Of a stretch of 19,801 nucleotides of DNA, positions 1 to 7,227 are shown in pieces. A program made the translations under genes and the position numbers. Each line of letters starts with the position of its first letter. The first letter of the stretch is position 1. Origin of the DNA: Solirubrobacterales bacterium (lineage in GTDB: Bacteria; Actinomycetota; Thermoleophilia; Solirubrobacterales; Solirubrobacteraceae); NCBI GenBank assembly GCA_003157595.1, contig PMKB01000256.1:1-19801 (forward strand). The letters run 5' to 3'. The notes beneath the pieces were generated by a model. It searched no databases. It worked only from the letters and a program-made list of their open reading frames with translations, and was not told where the DNA came from.

Positions 1-672
1 GGCGACGTTGTCCAGGAAGTACCGGTCGTGGGGTACCGCGAGGACCGTGCCGGGGTACTTGGCGAGGTGCTGTTCGAGCCACTGCACGCTCTCCGCGGCC
101 AGATGGTTGGTCGGCTCGTCGAGCAGCAGCAGGTCGGGACGGGTCGCGAGCGCCCGCGCGAGCGAGGCACGCGTCAGCTCGCCACCAGAGAAGCTCGCCA
201 GCCCGCGCTCGAGGTCCTCGTCGTGGAAGCCGAGTCCGCGCGCCACCTCCGTCGCGCGGTCGCGCCAGCGGTATCCGCCGTGGTGCTCGAGCTCGGCCTG
301 AGCGCGCGCGTAGCGATCGAGCGTCGCCGCGTCCGCCGACCCAGCTGCCATCGCCGTCTCGAGCTTCGCAAGCCGCGCCTCGACCGCAAGCTCCGCGGTG
401 CAGCCCGACAGCAGGTACTCCCGCAGCGCCGTCCCCCGCTCGCGCGGCGGGCGCTGGTCGTGCAGCGCGACGCGCACGTTCTTGGCAATCGCGAGCTCCC
501 CGCCGTCGAGCGTCGCCTCGCCGGCGAGCATCCGCAGCAACGTCGTCTTGCCGGCGCCGTTGCGCCCGGCGATCGTCATCCGCTCGCGGCGTTCGAGCTT
601 GAACGAGACCCCGCGCAGCAGCGGCGCGCCGGCGATGTCCTTGGACAGGTTGGAGGCGATGGCGACGGCCAT
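1..672 (-). CDS. ABC-F family ATPase, N-terminal part (cut by window edge)
   Basis: Cytosolic ABC-F protein: a soluble twin-ATPase family without membrane domains, whose members act on ribosomes (translation factors such as EttA, or antibiotic target protection). The visible 224 residues cover the first nucleotide-binding domain: Walker A GRNGAGKT at 36-43, signature FSGGE at 161-165, Walker B LLLLDEPTNHL at 181-191, and the family-typical DEPTNHL. A helical charged insert at about 85-145 matches the arm/toothpick region. The H-loop reads VPHDRYFLD (P214, H215), where Ser or Thr is more usual before the His. The second ATPase domain lies beyond base 1. The start at 672 is supported by a TACGAT box 8 nt upstream, which suggests a leaderless mRNA. 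The gene is divergent from the small membrane protein at 719. The family is certain, but the exact subgroup cannot be told from half the protein. Confidence 0.93.
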   Translation of the reverse strand, partial: MAVAIASNLSKDIAGAPLLRGVSFKLERRERMTIAGRNGAGKTTLLRMLAGEATLDGGELAIAKNVRVALHDQRPPRERGTALREYLLSGCTAELAVEARLAKLETAMAAGSADAATLDRYARAQAELEHHGGYRWRDRATEVARGLGFHDEDLERGLASFSGGELTRASLARALATRPDLLLLDEPTNHLAAESVQWLEQHLAKYPGTVLAVPHDRYFLDNVA

Positions 673-680
673 GTCTTTTG

Positions 681-686
681 ATCGTA
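681..686 (-). promoter_or_regulatory. -10 box of the ABC-F gene (leaderless type)
   Basis: TACGAT on the minus strand (TANNNT class), with 8 nt between it and the ATG at 672. Transcription would begin at or within a few bases of the start codon. No good -35 is visible. It lies back to back with the box of the divergent gene. Confidence 0.5.
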
Positions 687-704
687 TGCCGCGGCTCGCT
701 CCGA

Positions 705-710
705 TAGAGT
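705..710 (+). promoter_or_regulatory. -10 box of the small membrane protein gene (leaderless type)
   Basis: TAGAGT (TANNNT class) followed by 8 nt and then GTG at 719. This favours the GTG start over the in-frame ATG at 686, which would place the box inside the coding region. Confidence 0.45.
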
Positions 711-718
711 GCGCGCCG

Positions 719-988
719 GTGCGCCGCCTGATCGCCCTCACCACAACCACCGCGATCGCACTGCTGGTGCTCGCGCCCGCGGCGCTGGCCCACGACGGCG
801 GCGAGGGGCTCTACGGCCAGACCAACGACAAGGTCACGACCGCCGCCGGTTTCATCCTGATCGTCTTCATCCCGGTGTTCATCTTCACCGCGAGCATGAT
901 CCAGGGGCGCCTGGAGAAGCGCAAGGACGCACGCAAGGCGGCAGCCAAGGCGCGCGCCAAGAGCGCCGCCTGGCAGCGCGGCTGGTAA
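719..988 (+). CDS. Small membrane protein with cleavable-looking N-terminus, unknown function
   Basis: An 89-residue protein I cannot assign to a named family. It starts with a basic, hydrophobic leader (VRRLIALT then a run rich in Ala and Leu, ending ALA-H), which looks like a signal peptide cleaved near residue 25. A short soluble stretch (HDGGEGLYGQTNDK) follows, then one transmembrane helix at about 40-60 (AAGFILIVFIPVFIFTASM). The tail is very basic, with repeated Lys/Arg/Ala (EKRKDARKAAAKARAKSAAWQRGW), and would face the cytoplasm. The GTG start is preferred because of the -10-like box 8 nt upstream; ATG at 686 would add 11 residues. It is divergent from the ABC-F gene with only 46 nt between the starts. 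The arrangement of signal, one helix and cationic tail seems real, but the role is unknown. Confidence 0.75.
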   Translation: MRRLIALTTTTAIALLVLAPAALAHDGGEGLYGQTNDKVTTAAGFILIVFIPVFIFTASMIQGRLEKRKDARKAAAKARAKSAAWQRGW

Positions 989-1003
989 CGGCGGATTTTT
1001 AGG

Positions 1004-1021
1004 CAGCCTCTTCAGAGGCTG
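1004..1021. terminator. Perfect stem-loop between convergent genes (terminator-like)
   Basis: A 7-bp perfect stem (CAGCCTC / GAGGCTG) with a TTCA loop, 15 nt after the small membrane protein stop and covering the stop codon of the IclR gene, whose TGA sits exactly in the loop. There is a TTTTT run at 996-1000, but it lies before the hairpin on the plus strand, so this is not a canonical intrinsic terminator in either direction. It may stop or stabilise both convergent transcripts. Confidence 0.4.
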
Positions 1022-1923
1022 ATCGGTGCACGCCCGCCGCAGGTGCGGGTGATCCGCTCGGTCGCAGCCGTGAGCGTGTCGGCCAGCTCGGTGAGCCGCT
1101 CGGCGCTCAGCGGCTCGCCGAAGCCGAGCAGCACGAGACCGCAGACAAGCTCGCCGCGCGGGCCGAAGATCGGCGCCTGGATGTTGTTGACCGCGTAGCT
1201 GCGGCCCGGTTGGGGGTCGTGGAGCGTGTGCTCCTCGCGGCCGAGCGCGCTGATCAGCTTGCGAAGCCGGCCGTACACGGCTGCGTTGGTGCCCGTGGCC
1301 TGCGCGAGCTCGGGCATCAGCATGCCGATCTTCTGGCGCGTCGGGGTCTCGAGCTCGATCTGGCGCCCGGCGGCGCGCGCACGCACGGCGGCGTCGCGGA
1401 ACGCGGCGCGGTCGGCCGCCGTCGCGCCCGGCCCGATGCGCGAGAGCCAGGCGTCGAGGTCGTCCGGCTCGAGGTAGGCGGCGCCGAGGATGCCGAGCGG
1501 CGGCATGAACGGCAGGCGCTGGCCCGTGCGCGGGCGCATGTGCAGCCACTCCGGACGGCCTGCGTCGGCGACGATCAGCAGCGTGTCGGCGATGTTCACC
1601 GAGGCCAGGCACTCCAGGCCGAGACTGGCGGCCAGCTCGGCGCACTCGCGACGCGCGAGCGCCATCACGGGGTGCTGGTCGAGCGCCGCCTGGCCGAGCG
1701 CAACCGGGCTGAACCCCAGGCGGTAGGTCCGCCGCCGGGTGTCCCGGTGCACGTAGCCGTCGCGCGTCAGCACCGCCAGCACGGCGTGCATCGACGCGAT
1801 GTTCACGCCCAGCTGCTCGACCAGCTCGCTGAGTGTGAAGTCCTCGCCGGGATGGGCGGCCAAGAGGTTGAGGACGTCAATCGCGCGGCGGGCGGAAAGT
1901 GCTGGGCGGGCCATCCTTAACAT
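1012..1923 (-). CDS. IclR family transcriptional regulator
   Basis: DNA-binding regulator of 303 residues, a little longer than the usual 250-280. The N-terminal winged helix-turn-helix spans about 8-72 (SARRAIDVLNLLAAHP, then FTLSELVEQLGVN and a wing around RDTRRRTYRLG). The C-terminal IclR effector-binding domain occupies about 80-290, with the typical LASVNIADTLLIVADAG and NNIQAPIFGPRGELVCGL segments. The ATG at 1923 is chosen because GGGGAG lies 5 nt upstream; ATG at 1914 is an alternative. The gene is divergent from the secreted protein gene at 2041. An imperfect palindrome between them could be its operator, so autoregulation and control of the secreted gene are plausible. IclR proteins usually sense small carboxylates or aromatics; no matching catabolic gene is visible here, so the effector is unknown. 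Confidence 0.93.
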   Translation of the reverse strand: MLRMARPALSARRAIDVLNLLAAHPGEDFTLSELVEQLGVNIASMHAVLAVLTRDGYVHRDTRRRTYRLGFSPVALGQAALDQHPVMALARRECAELAASLGLECLASVNIADTLLIVADAGRPEWLHMRPRTGQRLPFMPPLGILGAAYLEPDDLDAWLSRIGPGATAADRAAFRDAAVRARAAGRQIELETPTRQKIGMLMPELAQATGTNAAVYGRLRKLISALGREEHTLHDPQPGRSYAVNNIQAPIFGPRGELVCGLVLLGFGEPLSAERLTELADTLTAATERITRTCGGRAPISL

Positions 1924-1939
1924 CGTATCTCCCCACCTT

Positions 1940-1957
1940 CTATTGCAATCGCTATAG
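1940..1957. promoter_or_regulatory. Candidate IclR operator (imperfect palindrome)
   Basis: The 18 bases CTATTGCAATCGCTATAG form an imperfect inverted repeat with 7 of 9 base pairs matching. The site overlaps a TATAGC sequence that could be the -10 of the IclR gene, and lies 16 nt upstream of its start. It sits in the intergenic space shared with the divergent secreted-protein gene, where an autoregulating IclR protein would be expected to bind. Two TTGCGC copies 10 bp apart at 1973-1978 and 1983-1988 add further repeat structure. Confidence 0.35.
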
Positions 1958-2025
1958 GAGGTGTGCTAATCATTGCGCGAACTTGCGCAACCGGTTCGGG
2001 GACCGCCCGGCGGGGCGCGGCGACA

Positions 2026-2034
2026 AGGAGGAGG
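2026..2034 (+). promoter_or_regulatory. Strong ribosome binding site deciding the GTG start at 2041
   Basis: AGGAGGAGG followed by a 6-nt spacer and GTG at 2041. This decides against the longer reading frame that opens at 1963, whose first 26 codons do not resemble a signal peptide. Confidence 0.7.
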
Positions 2035-2040
2035 CCGACG

Positions 2041-3501
2041 GTGCTACAGGGTCACGGCAACCAGGATCAGACGACCCATCGCGGGTCCGCTCCAGGCAGC
2101 GCACGGAGCCCACGGCTCCGCCGGATCTGCGTGCTCGGCGCGCTGTCGCTCGCCGCACTGCTTTGCTCGGCCGCGACGGCCAGCGCCGCGCAGGCGCTCG
2201 ACCAGTCGCAGACGAGCGGCTCGCCGGTCCTCGGGATCGGCCCCAACCAGGTTCTCGCCCAGACCTACACCGCGGGGCGTTCCGGCGGGCTCACGCAAGT
2301 CGATCTGAACATCAGCGCGTTCGCCGGCAATCCAGGGCCGCTGGTCATCGACATCGAGGGCACCCAGGCAGCGGCGGGCGTGGGCGATGGCGTGCAGCCG
2401 AACGGGACGGTGCTCGGTAGCGCCAGCTACGACGGCCCGACAGCGAGCTGGCCATCTGACGGCTTCGTGTCGGTCGCGATCTCCCCCAGCGCCCGGCAGA
2501 CCGCGGGCACGCAGTATGCAATCGTGCTCAGCGCGCCGGACGCCGCCGATGTGGGCGGCGACGGCCCGTTCTACCTCTGGGCCTCGACGACCACGAAGAC
2601 CACGGGCATGGCCGCGATCTTCGAGAACGGCGAAGACTGCGGCGGCTGGTGCACGGACGACCCCGCCGCTGCGGCGTTTGCATTCCGGACCTGGGTGACA
2701 CCTTCCCCGGTCACATCGATCGCGCTGACGCCAGCGAGCCCGAATGGCACCGGCGGCTGGTACACCGAGCCGGTCGCCATCTCGGTGTCGGCGACCGACG
2801 CGAGCGACACCCGTTGCGTGCTTGACCCGGCAGTGCCGCCGGCGGCGTTCTCTGGTTTCGCAGACTCCTGCACCTACGCGGCCCCGGGCGCCACCGTCAG
2901 CTCGGAGGGCTCGAACACGGTCTACGCCGCCAGCGCCGGGCCTGGCGGGACAGAGTCGAGCGTCGCGTCGGCGAGCTTCAAGATCGACACGACGCCGCCG
3001 CAGGTCAGCTTCGCCGGCGCCGGCGCCTACACGGTCGATCAGACCGTCGATGTGACGTGCAGCGCGAGCGACCCGGCACCAACCGACGGCCCGGGACCCG
3101 CCTCCGGTGTCGCCGGCACGCCCTGCGCAAGCCCGCTCGCGTCCGGCCCGGCATCCGGCTTCGCGCTCGGATCCCACACGGTCTCCGTGACGGCCTCCGA
3201 CAACGCCGGCAACGTCACGAAGACGTCGAGAAGCTTCACCGTCGCGGTCACGCCCAAGAGCCTGTGCAGCCTGGAGGGCGAATTCGTCAGCGACTCAGTG
3301 GACTACCGCGACCTGCCGGCGTGGGGAAGCCAGGCGGCCGAACTGTTCATCAGCGCCGGCTGCAACCTGCTCACCCCGCTGGTCGCCACCAACAGGGCGG
3401 CGCTGATCCTGCTCGACTACACGATCAACGCCGAAGCCTCGGAGGGCTGGCTGACCAAGGCGCAGGCGGCGACGCTGACCAAGCTCGCGAGCGAGCTCTG
3501 A
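2041..3501 (+). CDS. Secreted multi-domain protein with Ig-like repeats and FIMAH-like C-terminus
   Basis: A 486-residue exported protein. A twin-arginine-free Sec signal is seen at about 24-49 (RLRRICVLGALSLAALLC, cleavage near ASA-A). Residues about 60-215 resemble the beta-sandwich anchor domain of many actinobacterial surface proteins: LAQTYTAGRSGGLTQVDL, PNGTVLGSASY and a closing FAFRTWV. One Cys-containing Ig-like domain follows at about 220-320. A second at about 320-400 starts with TTPPQVSF and ends in VTASDNAGNVTKTSRSFTV, a bacterial Ig/HYR signature. The last 80 residues (KSLCSLEGEFV ... LTKAQAATLTKLASEL) resemble a FIMAH domain. No sortase motif or membrane anchor is seen, so it is probably released or held by binding. 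The start is set by the AGGAGGAGG site. Its molecular target is unknown. It may be controlled by the divergent IclR regulator. Confidence 0.85.
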   Translation: MLQGHGNQDQTTHRGSAPGSARSPRLRRICVLGALSLAALLCSAATASAAQALDQSQTSGSPVLGIGPNQVLAQTYTAGRSGGLTQVDLNISAFAGNPGPLVIDIEGTQAAAGVGDGVQPNGTVLGSASYDGPTASWPSDGFVSVAISPSARQTAGTQYAIVLSAPDAADVGGDGPFYLWASTTTKTTGMAAIFENGEDCGGWCTDDPAAAAFAFRTWVTPSPVTSIALTPASPNGTGGWYTEPVAISVSATDASDTRCVLDPAVPPAAFSGFADSCTYAAPGATVSSEGSNTVYAASAGPGGTESSVASASFKIDTTPPQVSFAGAGAYTVDQTVDVTCSASDPAPTDGPGPASGVAGTPCASPLASGPASGFALGSHTVSVTASDNAGNVTKTSRSFTVAVTPKSLCSLEGEFVSDSVDYRDLPAWGSQAAELFISAGCNLLTPLVATNRAALILLDYTINAEASEGWLTKAQAATLTKLASEL

Positions 3502-3565
3502 ACGCTCGCGAGCAAGGCCCGGCAGGCACGCGGCGGGGCCGCGCAGTGCGTCGCCGCGGGGGCTA

Positions 3566-3571
3566 TACGCT
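3566..3571 (+). promoter_or_regulatory. -10 box of the double dehydrogenase gene (leaderless type)
   Basis: TACGCT within GCTATACGCT, ending 6 nt before the ATG at 3578 (an alternative reading is TATACG at 3564-3569). Transcription would start at the ATG itself. No Shine-Dalgarno sequence is present. Confidence 0.5.
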
Positions 3572-3577
3572 TCGCCG

Positions 3578-5542
3578 ATGGCCTCGCTGGTCACCGGCGC
3601 GACGGGCTTCATCGGGCGTCACCTCGTCGCGCGCCTGCTCGAGCGCGAGGGGGAGGTGTACCTCGTCGTGCGCGCCGCCTCGCTCGGGCGCGCACGCGAG
3701 TTGTTTGACGACGAGCGCGTCCACATCCTGGAGGGCGATCTCGAGCTGCCGCTGCTGGGCGTCGAGCGCTCCTGGGCGGCCGCGGCCAGGGGCAAGATCG
3801 AGCGAGGCTTTCACCTCGCCGCGCTCTACGACCTGCACGCTCCACCCGAGGAGGTGGCGCGCGCCGGCGTCGACGGGACGCGCAACATGCTGGAGCTCGC
3901 CGCCGCGCTCCAGCTCGGCTGCCTGAACCACGTCTCCTCGGTCGCCGTCGCGGGCCGCCACCGCGGGACCTTCACCGAAGCGGACTTCGACCTCTCCCAG
4001 ACCCTGCCGACTCCCTACCACGAGGCCAAGTTCGAAGCCGAGCGGATCATCCGCAGCCAGACCGCGGTGCCCTGGCGGATCTACCGCCCGTCGATCGTCG
4101 TCGGGCACTCGCAGACCGGCGAGATGGACAAGATCGACGGGCCCTATTACTTCTTCAAGGCGATCGCGCGCACGCGCCACCTGATCCCGGAATGGGTGCC
4201 GCTCGTCGGGCCGGAGATCGGTCACACCAACATCGTCCCCGTCGACTTCGTCGCCGACGCGATCGACCACATCGCGCACCAGCCGGGCCTCGACGGGCGG
4301 ACATTCCACCTGTGCAGCGCGCGCTCACAGCGCAGCGGCGAGGTGATCAACGCGTTCGCGCGGGCCGCGCACGCGCCGACGCTCGCCCTGCGGATCGACC
4401 ACCGGATCCTTGCGGGCCTGCCGGCGGGCAGCCTCTCGGCCGCGATGGGCGTGCGGGCGGTGCGCCAGGCTGCGAGCGCGCTGCTCGCCGACCTCGGCAT
4501 CCCGAAGGAGCTGCTGGGCAACCTGACCTTCGACTGCCGCTTCGACACGAGCGAGGCCGATGCTGCGCTCGCCGGGACCGCGATCGCCGTCCCGGCGCTC
4601 GAGGATTACGCGCCTCGCCTGTGGGACTACTGGGAGCGCCACCTCGATCCGCAGCTCGATCGCGCCGGCGCGCTCGCGTCCGCGGTGGCCGGGCGCCACG
4701 TGCTGATCACCGGAGCGTCGTCTGGCATCGGGCAGGCGGCGGCGCGCGCGTTGGCGGCCGCCGGTGCGATCCCGATCCTCGTCGCGCGCAACGTCGAGCG
4801 GCTCGAGCAGACCCGCGACGAGATCGAGGCCGCCGGCGGCAAGGCCCACGTGTTCGCGGCAGACCTCTCCGAGCGCGAGTCGGTCGAGACGCTCGTCGCG
4901 CGCGTGCTCGCCTCCTACCCGGTGGACGTGCTCGTCAACAACGCGGGCCGCTCGATCCGGCGCTCCGCGATGCTCGCCGAAGACCGCTTCCACGACTACG
5001 AGCGCACGATGGCGCTCAACTACTTCGGCGCCGCCCGGCTGACCATGCTGATGCTCGGGCACATGCGCGAACGCGGCGGCGGCCACATCGTCAACGTCTC
5101 GACGATCGGCGTTCAGGTCAACCCGCCGCGCTTCTCCGCCTACGTGGCCTCGAAGGCCGCGCTGGACGCCTTCACCCGCGTGGTCTCCAGCGAGGTGATC
5201 GGCGACGGCATCACGTTCACGACGATCCACATGCCGCTCGTGCGCACGCCGATGATCGAGCCGACCAGGCTCTACCAGGATTTCCCTGCGATCAGCGCCG
5301 AGGAGGCCGCGGAGATGATCTGCGAGGCGATCCGCTCCAAGCCCAAGGAGATCGGCACCCGCCTTGGCACCGTCGGCGAGGTCGCCTACGCCCTGGCGCC
5401 GAAGCTCGTCGACCAGCTGCTCCACGCCACCTACCGGCTGTTTCCAGATTCGCCGCCCGCGGGCGGCGAGCAACCCGCCGAGCAGCCGGCGTCGGCTCAG
5501 CAGATCGCGCTCGCGAACCTGCTGCGCGGCGTGCACTGGTAG
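3578..5542 (+). CDS. Two-domain SDR oxidoreductase (acyl reductase-like extended SDR fused to classical SDR)
   Basis: A 654-residue cytosolic fusion of two Rossmann-fold dehydrogenases. The first domain (about 1-370) is an extended SDR of the NAD-binding_4/fatty acyl reductase type: TGATGFIG at 6-13, the Ser of HVSSVAVAG, and catalytic YHEAK with Tyr147. The second domain (about 370-620) is a classical SDR: TGASSGIG near 378, NNAG, VNVSTIG, and catalytic YVASK with Tyr522. A short tail rich in Pro, Glu and Ala ends the protein. The same order and length occur in mycobacterial acyl-CoA reductases such as AcrA1 (Rv3391), which make fatty aldehydes or alcohols for wax esters, so a fatty acyl or similar lipid substrate is the best guess. 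Both active sites look intact. It has its own leaderless-type promoter, and the ABC-2 exporter genes follow 63-75 nt downstream on the same strand. Confidence 0.9.
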   Translation: MASLVTGATGFIGRHLVARLLEREGEVYLVVRAASLGRARELFDDERVHILEGDLELPLLGVERSWAAAARGKIERGFHLAALYDLHAPPEEVARAGVDGTRNMLELAAALQLGCLNHVSSVAVAGRHRGTFTEADFDLSQTLPTPYHEAKFEAERIIRSQTAVPWRIYRPSIVVGHSQTGEMDKIDGPYYFFKAIARTRHLIPEWVPLVGPEIGHTNIVPVDFVADAIDHIAHQPGLDGRTFHLCSARSQRSGEVINAFARAAHAPTLALRIDHRILAGLPAGSLSAAMGVRAVRQAASALLADLGIPKELLGNLTFDCRFDTSEADAALAGTAIAVPALEDYAPRLWDYWERHLDPQLDRAGALASAVAGRHVLITGASSGIGQAAARALAAAGAIPILVARNVERLEQTRDEIEAAGGKAHVFAADLSERESVETLVARVLASYPVDVLVNNAGRSIRRSAMLAEDRFHDYERTMALNYFGAARLTMLMLGHMRERGGGHIVNVSTIGVQVNPPRFSAYVASKAALDAFTRVVSSEVIGDGITFTTIHMPLVRTPMIEPTRLYQDFPAISAEEAAEMICEAIRSKPKEIGTRLGTVGEVAYALAPKLVDQLLHATYRLFPDSPPAGGEQPAEQPASAQQIALANLLRGVHW

Positions 5543-5617
5543 CGGCGCCGCCGGCCGCCAGGGGACCAGACCCCGACGAGCGTCGAGAGCGGCGCGCATG
5601 TTGGCATGATGGCGCCC

Positions 5618-6472
5618 ATGGCGAGCAGCCCCGCGATCGAGGTCCGAGACCTGCGCAAGACCTACGGCGAGCTGGAGGCGGTTCGCGGCATCGACTTCAA
5701 CGTGGCGCGCGGCGAGATCTACGGACTGCTCGGCCCCAACGGGGCGGGCAAGACGAGCACCGTCGAGATCCTCGAGGGCTACAGGGCGCGCAGTTCCGGA
5801 TCCGTCAGCGTGCTCGGCCACGACCCGCAGGCGCGCTCGCGGGAGCTGCGCCGGCGCGTCGGCATCGTGCTGCAGAGCAGCGGCATCTACAGCCAGGTGC
5901 GCGTCGCCGAGGTGATCGCCCATTTCGCCGGCTTCTACCCCCATCCACGCGACGTCGAGGAGGTGATCGATCTGGTCGGCCTGAGCGAGAAGCGCGACGA
6001 GCGCGCGCGCAAGCTCTCGGGCGGCCAGCGACGGCGGCTCGACCTCGCCCTGGCACTGATCGGCGACCCCGAGCTGATCTTCCTCGACGAGCCAACGACG
6101 GGCTTCGATCCGGCCGCGCGGCGCACGGCGTGGAAGACGATCCGTTCACTGAAGGATCTTGGCAAGACCGTCCTGCTGACGACGCACTACCTCGACGAGG
6201 CCCAGGAGCTCGCCGACCGCGTCGCGATCATCAAGGGCGGGCGGATCCTCGCCGAGGGCTCGCCGGCGCAACTGGGGGTCGGCGGCGGCTCGCGCTACCG
6301 CGTCGCCCACCTCGTCGACGGCGAGCTCGTGGTCCACCAGACCGACGACCCGACGCGCCTGCTGCACGAGCTGACCAGCGCCGCGCTCGCGAACGACCAG
6401 CCGCTCGACGGGCTCTCCGTCACGCGCCCGAGCCTCGAGGAGATCTACCTCGAGCTGACCGCCGATGCCTGA
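5618..6472 (+). CDS. ABC-2 type exporter, ATP-binding protein
   Basis: A 284-residue ATPase of the DrrA/CcmA-like class that powers ABC-2 exporters. Walker A GPNGAGKT is at 39-46, signature LSGGQ at 133-137, Walker B FLDEPTTGFD around D157/E158, and the H-loop TTHYLDEA at H190. A C-terminal extension (about 215-284, ending SLEEIYLELTADA) is typical of drug or lipid exporters of this class. ATG at 5618 is preferred because homologues begin shortly before the IEVRDLRKTYG strand and a weak CATGAT box lies 7 nt upstream; ATG at 5606 or 5609 would add 3-4 residues. The stop overlaps the permease start by 8 nt, so the two are translated together. The substrate cannot be read from the sequence. Linkage to the lipid-type reductase upstream is suggestive only. 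Confidence 0.93.
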   Translation: MASSPAIEVRDLRKTYGELEAVRGIDFNVARGEIYGLLGPNGAGKTSTVEILEGYRARSSGSVSVLGHDPQARSRELRRRVGIVLQSSGIYSQVRVAEVIAHFAGFYPHPRDVEEVIDLVGLSEKRDERARKLSGGQRRRLDLALALIGDPELIFLDEPTTGFDPAARRTAWKTIRSLKDLGKTVLLTTHYLDEAQELADRVAIIKGGRILAEGSPAQLGVGGGSRYRVAHLVDGELVVHQTDDPTRLLHELTSAALANDQPLDGLSVTRPSLEEIYLELTADA

Positions 6473-7217
6473 GTCCCTCGCCCTGCTCTGGCGCCAGTAC
6501 CGCTTCGAGCGCCACCTGTTCTGGCGCAACCCCAGCGCCGCCTTCTTCAACTTCCTGCTGCCGCTGATCTTCCTCGCGCTGTTCGGCGCGATCGTCAGCG
6601 GAAATCGCCACGAGCTGCGGATCATCGTGCCGGGGATCGCCGGCATGAGCGTGATGTCGACGACGTTCACCGCGCTGGCCTACAACCTGACCTTCCTGCG
6701 CGAGCAGGGCGTGCTCAAGCGGATGCGCGGCACCCCTCTGCCGAGCGGCACCTACCTCGGCGGCCTGGCACTCAACGCGGTCACAAACACCGCCATCCAG
6801 ATCGTCATCGTGGTGCTCGCCGGGCGGGTGTTCTTCGGCCTCGGCTGGCCGTCGGACCCGGGCGAGCTGGTGATCTTCGTGGCGCTCGGCGTCGTCTGCT
6901 TCGCCTCACTCGGGGTCGCCCTGTCGCACGCGATCCCCAACTTCGAGTCCGCTCCCGCCGTCGTGAACGCCGTGTTCGTGCCGGTGATCCTGATCTCCGG
7001 TGTCTTCTTCGACGTCAAGCACGTGCCGAGCTTCCTGCGCGACATCTCCCAGGCCCTTCCGCTCGACCACCTGATCATCGGCATCTCCGGCGGGCTCGTC
7101 GCGCACCACGGCGGCCTCTCCAGCCACCTCACCGCCCTGGGAGTCCTCGGGATCTGGACGCTCGTCGGGGTCGTGCTGGCGGTGCGCGGGTTCTCGTGGG
7201 AGGCGCGCCGCGACTGA
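6465..7217 (+). CDS. ABC-2 type exporter, permease
   Basis: A 250-residue integral membrane protein, partner of the ATPase just upstream (8-nt overlap, ATGCCTGA). About six hydrophobic segments are visible, near residues 27-46, 55-75, 103-125, 136-158, 165-185 and 220-243. The family-typical amphipathic stretch FLREQGVLKRMRGTPLP lies after the second helix, and a conserved IPNFESAPAVVNAVFVPVILISGVFF region precedes the last loop. The layout fits ABC2_membrane/DrrB-like exporters, which work as homodimers or heterodimers with two ATPases. Cargo is unknown; antibiotics, lipids and polysaccharides are all possible. The following winged-helix gene begins about 10 nt after the stop, so it is probably the last gene of the same operon. 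Confidence 0.92.
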   Translation: MPESLALLWRQYRFERHLFWRNPSAAFFNFLLPLIFLALFGAIVSGNRHELRIIVPGIAGMSVMSTTFTALAYNLTFLREQGVLKRMRGTPLPSGTYLGGLALNAVTNTAIQIVIVVLAGRVFFGLGWPSDPGELVIFVALGVVCFASLGVALSHAIPNFESAPAVVNAVFVPVILISGVFFDVKHVPSFLRDISQALPLDHLIIGISGGLVAHHGGLSSHLTALGVLGIWTLVGVVLAVRGFSWEARRD

Positions 7218-7227
7218 CTCGCCGCCG

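Noticed and set aside
4325..5944. A 539-codon open frame on the minus strand
   Set aside because: Antisense to the double dehydrogenase and ABC ATPase genes. No motif or start signal, and Arg/Ala/Asp-rich.
4192..6567. A 791-codon open frame on the plus strand
   Set aside because: It is a shadow of the double dehydrogenase and ABC ATPase genes, with the Arg/Asp/Pro-rich composition typical of a wrong frame.
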